A stretch of 64,000 nucleotides of DNA from NCBI GenBank assembly GCA_002439755.1, contig DJPH01000060.1, positions 1-64,000 of the forward strand, written 5' to 3'. The DNA comes from Prevotellaceae bacterium UBA6417. Lineage in GTDB: Bacteria; Bacteroidota; Bacteroidia; Bacteroidales; Bacteroidaceae. Below, piece after piece: positions 1 to 8,660 of the stretch (position 1 is the first letter of the stretch; every line of letters begins with the position of its first letter). A program made the position numbers and the translations under genes. The notes beneath the pieces were generated by a model, which saw only the letters and a list, made by a program, of their open reading frames with translations, was not told where the DNA came from and ran no database searches.

Positions 1-103
1 TATTGTCAATCTCTTGAGTGCAATCGCCGCATACTGCTACTTCCCAAAGAAACCTTGTATCAATGTCTCGAGAACGATTGACACGCAACCAACCTTATTC
101 TGA

Positions 104-292
104 TTTCATCGAACTCACGTTAATTATGAATTTTATTGTACTTGCCGTGCTGCACGTTCTAAGCTCAGAGGTCGTTTGCCTGATTTCCAATTGCAGACGG
201 TTGCGAAGTATTGTGGTTATAATCTGGCCAATCACCATCATGCTTTAGCTGATGCAGAGGCTTGTGCATATATAGCTCTGAAGCTATTATAG
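104..292 (+). pseudogene. C-terminal remnant of a DnaQ-like 3'-5' exonuclease
   Basis: Reading frame 2 is open from about 104 to a TAG at 290-292. It encodes a peptide containing YCTCRAARSK, LPDFQLQTVAKYCGY and HHHALADAEACAYIALKLL. This is the typical end of the exonuclease domain of a DNA polymerase III epsilon-like protein, including the HxAxxDA segment (Exo III motif). The frame is closed upstream by a TGA at 101-103, no start codon gives a full domain, and the Exo I and II motifs are not visible in the first 100 bases. It therefore looks like a decayed or truncated gene, but the window edge means a frameshifted longer gene cannot be excluded. Confidence 0.6.
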
Positions 293-377
293 AAATTAAG
301 CAGCAGATGCCTAAATGAGAGAAAGTGTCTGTGCAACGTTTGGCGCATCTGAAATTGTAATGTAATTCTTTTGTATT

Positions 378-406
378 TTTGTTGTAGCTTTTCACTTCTA
401 ACTTTG
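378..406 (+). promoter_or_regulatory. Bacteroidetes-type promoter for the TonB receptor gene
   Basis: The -7 element TAACTTTG lies at 399-406 and matches TAnnTTTG. A TTTG at 378-381 could serve as the -33 element with a 17-base spacer, slightly short. A start about six bases downstream would give a leader of roughly 23 bases before the ATG at 435. Confidence 0.5.
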
Positions 407-434
407 CAGACGTAAAAACTATTAGTGAAGTTAG

Positions 435-3146
435 ATGAAGGAAAAATTTTTAGGCCGGTTTGCTGCTTCCGCATTCTTGTGGTTGTTGTGTATGGTTCCG
501 GCATTGTCAGCAGATGGAGTCATAATTAAGGGAGTAGTAAAGGATAAGTCTTCAAAAGCGCCCTTGACCGGAGCTGCTGTACGTGTGCTTGGAACGCAGG
601 TCGGAGCAGTGACAGACGTTAATGGAAATTTTGAACTTGGCAAAGGACTTTCAGCCGGTACGTATGATATTGTAGTGAAATATATCGGCTACAAGGAAAT
701 ATCGCAAAAAGTTATTGCCGGTGATACGAACCCTGTAATACTGGATATAGAATTAGAGCGTGGTGCACAAAAGTTGTCAAAGGTGGTCGTTGCAGCAAAA
801 AAGAACCGTGAAAACGAAAATATACTTTTGCTTGAGCAAAAAAAATCTGTTTTGGCAGTGCAGTCCGTTGGTGTGAAAGAACTTTCGCGAAAGGGCGTTT
901 CTGATGCTGAAGGTGCAGTGACAAAGGTTTCGGGCGTATCCAAGCAAGATGGAGTGAAGAATGTTTTTGTACGCGGTTTGGGCGACCGTTACAATGTGAC
1001 GACATTCAATGGTTTTGCACTGCCTTCGGAAGACCCCGAATACAAAAATATTTCCTTGGATTTTTTCGGGACGGACATTATTAAATATATAGGGGTGAAC
1101 AAGGCATTCAGCGCAAATGGTAGCAGTGATGTGGGCGGAGCAGCTATTGATATCGTGTCCAAAGAATTGGTGAATGATAAAGAACTTAATGTGGGCCTTT
1201 CAGGAGGATTGAATACACAAACCGTATCATCTGAATTCTTGAAAATGGATGGTGTTAATTTTATGGGCGTTGCCAATGCTTCGGAACCGGCAAATGAAAA
1301 TTCTTGGGGATTTAAAAACAAATTGAATCCTTCCAGGCAGCATTTTCAAATGAACAGGAGCTATAATGTTACTGGAGGAAAGCGCTTTTATATCGGAGAC
1401 AATAAAACGCCACTGTCCTTTTTTCTGACCGCGGGGCATTCGTCTGATTACGAATATACCAATGAGGCTGTGCGCAACACCACCACGTCTGGTGAAATCT
1501 ATAAAGACATGGATGGAAAGAAATATACGGAGGTAATCAACCAATTGGTGCTTGCCAACGTGAACTATGGATTGCAGAACAGCCATCATGCAAGTTATAA
1601 TTTCATGATGATACATGCCAATACGCAATCTGTAGGTGATTATAAAGGTAGAAATTCCATTTTTAATGATGACTATGAGAATTTCGGCCTTACTCGCCGT
1701 CAGCAGACGAACGACAATCTTCTTTTAGTCAATCAACTGATTACAAATTGGACTTTAACCGATGCTGCAAGTTTTGATGCGGGCGCTTCCTATAACATCG
1801 TAAGAGGACGTGAACCTGATCGCCGCATCAATAATCTGACAAAGTATGATGGAGGTTACACTTTGCTAAGGGGTAATTCACAGCAACGATATTTTTCTGA
1901 TTTGAAAGAGAAAGACCTGAATGTGAAAGCCGGTTTTGTTTATCGGTTGAAAGGGAAAGCTGACGAACTTTCGAATATCCGAGTTGGCTATGCCGGTAAT
2001 TTCGTTAATGACAATTTCAATGCAAAAGAATATAACCTTACAGCAGGTAAAGTTTCTATAGTGCCATCTTTGGATGACTTTTCTTTGGATGATTATTATA
2101 ATCAGACGAATTATTCCTCCGGATGGTTCGAAATCCAAAAGAATTTGGATGAGTATACGGTGAAGAAGAACATTCATTCTGCCTATGCAGAAATAACCTA
2201 TGAGTTTGATTCGCGTTGGAGTATGAACGCAGGAGTAAAATATGATAATGTAAATGTCAATGTGGATTACAATGTGAATCGAGGAGGATCTAAGGGAAGA
2301 AACAAAATAGAGAAAAATAAAATCCTTCCGGCTCTGAATGTCAGATACAATTTAAATGATAAAAATACCCTGCGTTTAAGTGCAAGCAAAACATACACAT
2401 TGCCGCAGGCAAAAGAAATATCCCCCTATCGTTATGTAGGTGTAAACTTTAACAGTCAAGGTAATCCCAACCTGAAGCCATCAGACAATTATAATATTGA
2501 CTTGAAATGGGATTTCAATCTAAGTGCAGGAGAGTTGTTCTCTCTTACAAGCTTTTACAAACTCATTAAAAATCCAATCTCACGTATTGAGGTTGCAAGT
2601 GCCGGAGGGTATCTTTCTTATGAAAATATCGCTGATAAAGCTACTGTGGCCGGTCTTGAAGTGGAAATACGAAAGGATTTGTTTGTTCGATCGTTAGGAA
2701 AGGAATCAGATATGATAAGTAAACTTTCTTTCGGTTTGAACGGGTCGTATATTTATACGAATGCAAAAATACCAATGGCGACTGTAACAACAGGTTCGCA
2801 ATTGGAAGGTGCAGCTCCGTGGCTTGCCAATTTGGATATTTCTCATCAGCTGAAGGGCAGTAACAAAAGCCTTACGAATACGTTAGTCCTTAATTATTCG
2901 AGTGATAAAGTATATACTATAGGCACACAAGGCTATCAGGATATTATGGAGGAAGGTTTCATGACATTGGACCTAATATCTCAAGCCAAATTAAATAAGC
3001 ACTTATCCATGAATTTGAAACTCCGTAATCTGTTGAACCCATCATATAAGTTGGTTCGTAAAGCGAATGGAGACGGTAGGGAAATTGTATTGGGTGATTA
3101 TAAAAAAGGACTTGATATAAGTTTGGGCATTTCGTATGCCTTTTGA
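435..3146 (+). CDS. TonB-dependent outer-membrane receptor, carboxypeptidase-like N-domain
   Basis: A 903-residue outer-membrane receptor. Residues 1-26 form a signal peptide. About 28-110 is a carboxypeptidase-regulatory-like beta-sandwich domain (IIKGVVKDKSSKAPLTGAAV). A TonB plug follows, with VFVRGLGDRYNVTTFNG at about 180-195, then a long beta-barrel ending in the aromatic terminus GISYAF. Such receptors import scarce or bulky ligands using TonB/ExbBD energy. The next gene, 38 bases downstream on the same strand, encodes a lipoprotein and is probably co-transcribed, so it may be the surface partner. There is no SusD-like gene, so this is not a classical SusCD pair. The substrate cannot be read from the sequence. 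The plug and barrel appear intact. Confidence 0.9.
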   Translation: MKEKFLGRFAASAFLWLLCMVPALSADGVIIKGVVKDKSSKAPLTGAAVRVLGTQVGAVTDVNGNFELGKGLSAGTYDIVVKYIGYKEISQKVIAGDTNPVILDIELERGAQKLSKVVVAAKKNRENENILLLEQKKSVLAVQSVGVKELSRKGVSDAEGAVTKVSGVSKQDGVKNVFVRGLGDRYNVTTFNGFALPSEDPEYKNISLDFFGTDIIKYIGVNKAFSANGSSDVGGAAIDIVSKELVNDKELNVGLSGGLNTQTVSSEFLKMDGVNFMGVANASEPANENSWGFKNKLNPSRQHFQMNRSYNVTGGKRFYIGDNKTPLSFFLTAGHSSDYEYTNEAVRNTTTSGEIYKDMDGKKYTEVINQLVLANVNYGLQNSHHASYNFMMIHANTQSVGDYKGRNSIFNDDYENFGLTRRQQTNDNLLLVNQLITNWTLTDAASFDAGASYNIVRGREPDRRINNLTKYDGGYTLLRGNSQQRYFSDLKEKDLNVKAGFVYRLKGKADELSNIRVGYAGNFVNDNFNAKEYNLTAGKVSIVPSLDDFSLDDYYNQTNYSSGWFEIQKNLDEYTVKKNIHSAYAEITYEFDSRWSMNAGVKYDNVNVNVDYNVNRGGSKGRNKIEKNKILPALNVRYNLNDKNTLRLSASKTYTLPQAKEISPYRYVGVNFNSQGNPNLKPSDNYNIDLKWDFNLSAGELFSLTSFYKLIKNPISRIEVASAGGYLSYENIADKATVAGLEVEIRKDLFVRSLGKESDMISKLSFGLNGSYIYTNAKIPMATVTTGSQLEGAAPWLANLDISHQLKGSNKSLTNTLVLNYSSDKVYTIGTQGYQDIMEEGFMTLDLISQAKLNKHLSMNLKLRNLLNPSYKLVRKANGDGREIVLGDYKKGLDISLGISYAF

Positions 3147-3184
3147 AATAGAGAATTTGAAACGTAGAACCAAATCAACATAAA

Positions 3185-4381
3185 ATGAAAAGAATGAAAA
3201 AAACAATTGTTGCAAACATTACATCTTGTTTTGCACTTGCAATCGCTCTTACTTTAACTGCGTGTGGTAGCGATAGCGATGACAACAAAGTAGAGCCCGG
3301 AAGCTCAATTCTCGTGAGTGGGAATATCTTGACCGGAACTCTTACTAAGGAAGAGACATTGGAAGCTAAGGAGTATATCCTGAGTGGAACGGTGGTCATT
3401 GCAGAAGGAGGTCGTCTGAATATTCCGGCCGGAGCTGTGATTAAAGCACAAGAAGGTTTCAGCAACTATTTGTTGGTGGCTCAAGGTGGCAAGCTTTATG
3501 CAAATGGAACAGCTGAGAAACCTGTAGTGTTTACTGCTAATTCTGCTAATCCGAAGTCAGGTTTTTGGGGAGGTATCATTATCAATGGTAAAGCTCCTAT
3601 TTCAGGACAAAGTGAAGATAAAACCGATGTCGGTCTGACGGAGATTGATAATAATTACAAGTATGGCGGAAATGTATCCAACGATAATTCCGGCTCATTG
3701 ACTTATGTGAAGATTTGCTATGCCGGAGCTCGCTCTACAGCAGATATTGAACATAACGGACTCACTTTGAACGGAGTTGGAAATGGAACAAAAATAGAGA
3801 ATATCTATGTGCTTGAAAGTGCAGATGATGCAATTGAATTCTTCGGAGGAACGGTTAATGTTACCAACTTGCTGGCTGTAAATCCTGACGATGATATGTT
3901 TGACTTTACCCAGGGATATTCAGGCACATTGAAAAACTGCTATGGCGTTTGGGAAAAAAGTTACACCAGTACTGAGGCTGACCCACGTGGTGTCGAATCG
4001 GATGGAAATTTGGATGGATTGTATCCTGACCATTTGCGTCAATCTGACTTTACAATTGAAAATATGACAATAGTAAATGACGCTGCCAATACAACGGATA
4101 AGGTGGACCGTATGGACGATGTTATAAAGATCAGGCGTGGCGCAAAAGCAACAATTAAAAATGCTTTGGTTAAAGGTACCGGTGGCTCGAAAGATTTGAT
4201 AGATATGACTGATAAAAAAGGTGACGGAAACCCCAATTCAAGTGTCAATATCACCAATACACTTAGTCTGACTGGTAAGAAGTTGAATGGTGAACTGAAA
4301 AACTTCGTAGAGTCTCCTGCTAATCGGGGTGCAGAGCAATCGTTGTTTACTTGGTCTGGATATAATTTCGCAAATCTCTAA
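3185..4381 (+). CDS. beta-helix lipoprotein partnered with the upstream TonB receptor
   Basis: A 398-residue lipoprotein. The N-terminus MKRMKKTIV and a hydrophobic stretch end in the lipobox LTAC, followed by an acidic Ser/Asp-rich tether (GSDSDDNK), a pattern seen in surface-exported Bacteroidetes lipoproteins. The body is rich in short strands with Asn/Gly turns (SGFWGGIIINGKAPIS, LTLNGVGNGTKIENIYV, DDAIEFFGGTVNVTNLLAV). This suggests a right-handed parallel beta-helix of the type found beside TonB receptors in this phylum. No catalytic residues are recognised. The short gap to the receptor implies one operon, so ligand capture for the receptor is the likely role (inference). A hairpin terminator follows. 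Confidence 0.75.
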   Translation: MKRMKKTIVANITSCFALAIALTLTACGSDSDDNKVEPGSSILVSGNILTGTLTKEETLEAKEYILSGTVVIAEGGRLNIPAGAVIKAQEGFSNYLLVAQGGKLYANGTAEKPVVFTANSANPKSGFWGGIIINGKAPISGQSEDKTDVGLTEIDNNYKYGGNVSNDNSGSLTYVKICYAGARSTADIEHNGLTLNGVGNGTKIENIYVLESADDAIEFFGGTVNVTNLLAVNPDDDMFDFTQGYSGTLKNCYGVWEKSYTSTEADPRGVESDGNLDGLYPDHLRQSDFTIENMTIVNDAANTTDKVDRMDDVIKIRRGAKATIKNALVKGTGGSKDLIDMTDKKGDGNPNSSVNITNTLSLTGKKLNGELKNFVESPANRGAEQSLFTWSGYNFANL

Positions 4382-4430
4382 AAGAGATGAGATGAAAAAT
4401 TAAGAACAGCCTGTTTATCTGAGACAAGAG

Positions 4431-4489
4431 AGTTTTCCAGGAGCCGACATGAAGCCAGAAGCTGCATGTGGCTCTTGGAAAACTTTTTA
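4431..4489 (+). terminator. Rho-independent terminator after the beta-helix lipoprotein gene
   Basis: An inverted repeat pairs AGTTTTCC at 4431-4438 with GGAAAACT at 4477-4484. Inner pairing includes AGCC with GGCT and CATG with CATG. A T-run follows directly to about 4489. It lies in the convergent gap before the barstar gene. Confidence 0.75.
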
Positions 4490-4490
4490 A

Positions 4491-4862
4491 TTATTCCAAT
4501 CTTCGTAAAGCCGCTTGCACCATTGGGAGTGCGTCTTCCGGAAAGAAGATTGTCAGATGGTGCTCCGGGTCATTTTCCCAACTGTCAACTGCATACGAAA
4601 TGATGCTGATGTAGGTTTGCCAAGCAGTGGGTGAAAGTTCCGGCAATGTCAGGTGTATAAGTACTACTTCTTTTTCGGTAATCCAGGATAGGTCGCGGAG
4701 GGCATCGTCGATACTGTTCCAGCCGCCACCGGCACTATCAGGAAAGCGTAGGGCTTTGGCGATTTTGTCGAGCAGGTCGTATTCGTCTTTTGCTTGATCA
4801 ATATACCCTATGTACTTTCCTTTTGCTTGGTAGTTTGCAGGTGTTCGTAAAAATTCTATCAT
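4491..4862 (-). CDS. barstar family protein (barnase-inhibitor fold), orphan
   Basis: A 123-residue cytoplasmic protein without a signal peptide. It shows the barstar pattern: an N-terminal strand (GKYIGYIDQAKDEYDLLDKIAKALRFP), the helix/loop GGGWNSIDDALRDLSWI that corresponds to the RNase-binding face, and a strand VVLIHLTLPEL. Barstar proteins block barnase-type ribonucleases. The start codon shares one base with the stop of the GH2 gene upstream (TAATG), so translation is probably coupled to it. No barnase-like nuclease is visible in the neighbourhood, so it may neutralise an incoming toxin or have another partner. The family assignment is fairly sure; the role is not. Confidence 0.8.
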   Translation of the reverse strand: MIEFLRTPANYQAKGKYIGYIDQAKDEYDLLDKIAKALRFPDSAGGGWNSIDDALRDLSWITEKEVVLIHLTLPELSPTAWQTYISIISYAVDSWENDPEHHLTIFFPEDALPMVQAALRRLE

Positions 4863-7800
4863 TAGTTTTTAATAGGATTGATGGAAAATTCAAGCTCATA
4901 TGTTTTGCCACGTTCCATTTCATATTTGGCCAGGGGTGCCGGCCCACAGCTTTGGTTGCCCAGTCCTCGCATGGCAGCATCAAGGCTGAGGTATATTTCA
5001 TCTTTACGAATCGATGGCAAATCATGGCCATAAACAACGTCCCAAAGGTCGCGATCTGTATAGTGCAATGCACTGAAGTGGAATGGGGCATGTGTGCTTT
5101 CTATGCGGATGCCGTACTTGTTGTTGGTGAAGCTGACCCAACGAACATCGCAGCGTTCACCCATAGATTCGGCACGGACATATTTTTCGGTCATGCCATC
5201 TACTGTTTTTTGATAGCGGCCAATGAAAGCGCAGTCTTTGCGATCGGGATAATTTTCCATAGGACCGCGGCCATACCATTCTATATTTTCAAGGTTTTTG
5301 TTTAGGGCAATTTGTAAGCCGATTCGCGGCCAGTTGTAATCCTTATTGATGTCGAATGTCGTTTTTACGTTAATTGAACCGTCATCGGGGTTCAAACAAT
5401 AAACCATTGTGTTTGGAACTTCCAAATTGTTGATTACATCAGTATAGGATACGTTGACTTCTACCATGCCATTGTCTTTTTCGTGATATTCAAAGCCTGT
5501 CAGCTTCCGGCTATGAATGGGATATTCACGACGATCGTTGTTGATGGAACGATAAAAATTGAATTTGAATCCGTCGCGCCCGGAGAGAATGTTGTTCCCG
5601 TTATATGAAAGCATGACAAGTTGTCCGTTTGAACGGTCGAAGCATACGGTTGTTTCTGAAGTGCGGAAGAAGACATTATTGTGGTTGTCGTTGACAATGC
5701 TGAAACGCTGTTTGCACTTTTCAGGTGCAGGTTTTAGCGAGGGTGTATATGTCGGGCTTTCTGTGTAGGTTAGTTGTGCATTGGCTACGATATGTCCGGC
5801 ATCCGCCCAGATGGTCTTTTCTTTTAGGAAAGCTTCGACGTTTACGAAATATTCCCCTTCGCCTGATTTTGCTTCTGCATAGCCCGGTATTTTGACTGTG
5901 GCTTTGTCTCCCGGATTACAGTTTGGCAGAGCGACTGTTCCGGTTTTTATGGTTTTGCCGTCTTTCAAAATGCTATAACGCAGTCCGAAGTTGTTCAGAT
6001 TCAGAAATCCGTAGCAATTGGCTATTTCGACTGCTCCACCGGGCGCAGTGGCAAATTTCAAATATTGGTAGATATGTTTAACCTGAAGGAGTTTGGGTGT
6101 TATTGAACGGTCGGCCGTAACAATGCCGTTGCAGCAAAAGTCGAAGTCGTTGGGACGGTCGCCAAACGAACCTCCGAAGAAGTAGTGATCTTTAGGCTGT
6201 CCTTTCATGACTATGGCTTGGTCTACCCAGTCCCAGACGCAACCACCGATCATTTTCCGTGAAGATTCGATAAGGTCCCAATATTCTTTCATGTTTCCCA
6301 TTGCGTTTCCCATTGCGTGTTCGTATTCGCAAAGGAAATATGGGCGGTTGTCCGAATTTTTTTCAATGTCTTCCATATGCTTGATGCTTGGATACATTTC
6401 AGAATAGATATCAGCCGCTTCGTTCATCCCTTCATAGTGGATGAAACGGTCATCAATGGCTCTGATGGCTTTATAGGCTTCGCGGAAGTTGTTGCCTTTT
6501 CCGCATTCGTTGCCCATCGACCAGAAAATTATGCCCGGATGGTTCTTGTCGCGTTCCACCATACGGACTTGTCGCATGCAGTAGGCATCTTTCCATGCCG
6601 GATTGTCGGATAGAGAATGATTGGCGTGGCATTCGACATTCGCTTCATCCATGACATAAATGCCATAATAATCAAACATTGCGTACATACGGGGATCATT
6701 CGGGTAATGGCTCGTGCGGATGGTGTTCAGATTGTATTGCTTAAACAAAAGAACGTCTTGAAGCATCGACTCGATGGGCACAGCTTTCCCGTAAATCGGA
6801 TGAATGTCGTGCCGATTGGTACCTTTGAAGTATATGAGCCGGTTGTTGATGTAAATCTTTGAATTTTTCATTTCAATCTTCCTGAAACCATAGCGTTGTG
6901 TGGTCGCTTCAAGTGTTTTCCCGTTTCCGTCAATCAGTTCGATGTCAATATTGTATAAGTTAGGTGTCTCGGCAGTCCACAAGGCGGGATTCGAGATGTT
7001 TCCTGAAATGTTGACAATGCTTTCTTTGTTTTTTTGTGCAATGGTTATAGGCGATGTCAATGTGCTGATGGCTTTTCCTGCATCGTCTTTCAAGGTGATG
7101 CGGAGTTGTGAATTTTTCATATCGCCGCCATAGTTGTGGATTTTGGCTTTTACGTTCAGCGTTCCTTGTTTCAAGTCTTCAGATAGTTTGTTGGTCAGGT
7201 AAATATCACGCAAACGTACTTTAGGGGTAGCGAAAAGATAAACATCACGATAGATGCCGCTTAAACGGAACATGTCTTGGTCTTCAAGATAGCTGCCATC
7301 GCACCAACGGTAAACTTCAACCGCCAACGTGTTGTTGCCTTTCTTTAGATAGGGGGTAATGCGGAATTCAGCATCTGTACACGAGCCTTGGCTGTATCCG
7401 ACTTTTTTGCCGTTTATCCAAATGTAGAATGCGCTGTAAACTCCGTTGAAGTGGATGAATATTTCCTGTCCATTCCAATTTTGCGGTATTGTGAAGTCAC
7501 GACGATAGGAACCAACCGGATTTCTTTCCTTTTCGTTGGTGTAGCCAGCCTGTGGTAAGATATAAGGAGGCCTGTTGGCGTGAGGATAGGTGACATTCGT
7601 GTAGATAGGTGTGCCGTAGCCTTCCATTTCCCAATTTGATGGAACATTGATCTCATCCCATTTGCTGACATCGTAACCCGGTTTGTAAAAATTTACTGGT
7701 CGCAATTTCGGTTCTTTGACCCAATGGAATTTCCATTTCCCATTGAGCATGACTATGCGTGAACTTTTCGTTGGCAACCAGGGTAAACGATAAGTCGGGT

Positions 7801-8425
7801 CGGCTTTTGCCTCTTCGATGGAGGAAAATGGTATGAAAAAGGCATGTGCGGGTTCTTTATTGATTTCGAATATACGTGGGTTCTCCCAATCGTTAGTGCT
7901 GGTATATGCCGTCGACTTTACTTTCAATGTTGATTTCACCAATTTCCATTGTTGGTTGGGATCATTGGCGTTGGCAGGGAATTGGGCAATCTTCATGCCG
8001 CTTTTCGGCGTCTCGCTAAAGCCAAGGTTCTCGCCGCTTGTCTTGCTTGTAAAAGTATATAATCCGTTTGACAGGCGCGTCATAATCCACTGTTCGTTTT
8101 GATGGTCTTTTTGTGTATCCCATTGCAAGACTTCCGCATGAGCTCCTGCGGGTGCTCCGGCGTTGTCTACACTCTTTTCTGTCAATGCGCTGATAATGGC
8201 ACGAGAGCCATCGCTGTGTCTGCCTAAGCGCCAAACCTGAGAAGCTTGTTTCTTGTTCGCTTTTTCTACAAAGAGCCTTGAATTATTGGCTTCGCTGCCA
8301 TGATTGTCCAAAGCAAGTCCTGTCGATGTCAGGATCTGAAATTGAGTTTTTTCGCTTACGTCTTGTGCCAGAGTAGAGGCCGTCGAAAGCATTAATGCCA
8401 ATACGAGAATAAGTCCTTGATGCAT
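4862..8425 (-). CDS. GH2 beta-galactosidase with N-terminal ricin-type lectin domain
   Basis: A 1187-residue secreted glycoside hydrolase of family 2. After a signal peptide (about 1-20) comes a ricin B-like trefoil at about 25-165, marked by repeated Q-x-W motifs (SQVWRLG, NEQWIM, NQQWKLV). LacZ-like domains follow: sugar-binding jelly roll, immunoglobulin-like domain, TIM barrel and the C-terminal Bgal small-chain region. The acid/base is E640 in GNECG and the nucleophile is E700 in CEYEHAMGN, placed by analogy with LacZ. It probably hydrolyses terminal beta-galactosides in the periplasm or at the surface, and the lectin may hold it to a glycan. It is followed directly by the barstar gene. 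A TATCTTTG element lies upstream. Confidence 0.92.
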   Translation of the reverse strand: MHQGLILVLALMLSTASTLAQDVSEKTQFQILTSTGLALDNHGSEANNSRLFVEKANKKQASQVWRLGRHSDGSRAIISALTEKSVDNAGAPAGAHAEVLQWDTQKDHQNEQWIMTRLSNGLYTFTSKTSGENLGFSETPKSGMKIAQFPANANDPNQQWKLVKSTLKVKSTAYTSTNDWENPRIFEINKEPAHAFFIPFSSIEEAKADPTYRLPWLPTKSSRIVMLNGKWKFHWVKEPKLRPVNFYKPGYDVSKWDEINVPSNWEMEGYGTPIYTNVTYPHANRPPYILPQAGYTNEKERNPVGSYRRDFTIPQNWNGQEIFIHFNGVYSAFYIWINGKKVGYSQGSCTDAEFRITPYLKKGNNTLAVEVYRWCDGSYLEDQDMFRLSGIYRDVYLFATPKVRLRDIYLTNKLSEDLKQGTLNVKAKIHNYGGDMKNSQLRITLKDDAGKAISTLTSPITIAQKNKESIVNISGNISNPALWTAETPNLYNIDIELIDGNGKTLEATTQRYGFRKIEMKNSKIYINNRLIYFKGTNRHDIHPIYGKAVPIESMLQDVLLFKQYNLNTIRTSHYPNDPRMYAMFDYYGIYVMDEANVECHANHSLSDNPAWKDAYCMRQVRMVERDKNHPGIIFWSMGNECGKGNNFREAYKAIRAIDDRFIHYEGMNEAADIYSEMYPSIKHMEDIEKNSDNRPYFLCEYEHAMGNAMGNMKEYWDLIESSRKMIGGCVWDWVDQAIVMKGQPKDHYFFGGSFGDRPNDFDFCCNGIVTADRSITPKLLQVKHIYQYLKFATAPGGAVEIANCYGFLNLNNFGLRYSILKDGKTIKTGTVALPNCNPGDKATVKIPGYAEAKSGEGEYFVNVEAFLKEKTIWADAGHIVANAQLTYTESPTYTPSLKPAPEKCKQRFSIVNDNHNNVFFRTSETTVCFDRSNGQLVMLSYNGNNILSGRDGFKFNFYRSINNDRREYPIHSRKLTGFEYHEKDNGMVEVNVSYTDVINNLEVPNTMVYCLNPDDGSINVKTTFDINKDYNWPRIGLQIALNKNLENIEWYGRGPMENYPDRKDCAFIGRYQKTVDGMTEKYVRAESMGERCDVRWVSFTNNKYGIRIESTHAPFHFSALHYTDRDLWDVVYGHDLPSIRKDEIYLSLDAAMRGLGNQSCGPAPLAKYEMERGKTYELEFSINPIKN

Positions 8426-8467
8426 AGTATAGGGTTTTTAATATGATTGTTTTGTTTTATGTGTTTG

Positions 8468-8475
8468 CAAAGATA
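8468..8475 (-). promoter_or_regulatory. -7 promoter element for the GH2/barstar operon
   Basis: CAAAGATA on the plus strand reads TATCTTTG on the minus strand, matching TAnnTTTG. It would give a leader of about 37 bases before the ATG at 8425. No convincing -33 TTG was found. Confidence 0.45.
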
Positions 8476-8600
8476 CGAACTTTTGTGAATTAACGAATTT
8501 AAAACGGGAATATATGTTTTTACTTTCGTTGTTTATAGCATTGCGAGAGCTTGATGAAAATAAACAGGGCGATATGCCATGCAAAGTTGCAGGAATGTTG

Positions 8601-8608
8601 TATTTTTG
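8601..8608 (+). promoter_or_regulatory. -7 promoter element for the ribokinase gene
   Basis: TATTTTTG matches TAnnTTTG and lies about 53 bases before the ribokinase ATG. The -33 element is not clear; the nearest TTG, at 8587, is too close. Confidence 0.35.
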
Positions 8609-8660
8609 TCTGCACACACAAACTTAAGTTACGGTTTAAGACAGTATTTATTAATTTCAT

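Noticed and set aside
435..4381. SusC/SusD pair
   Set aside because: The receptor has no SusD-like TPR lipoprotein partner; the neighbour has a beta-helix pattern.
4380..4490. A barnase-type toxin next to the barstar gene
   Set aside because: The gap holds only a terminator hairpin; no nuclease frame is present on either strand.
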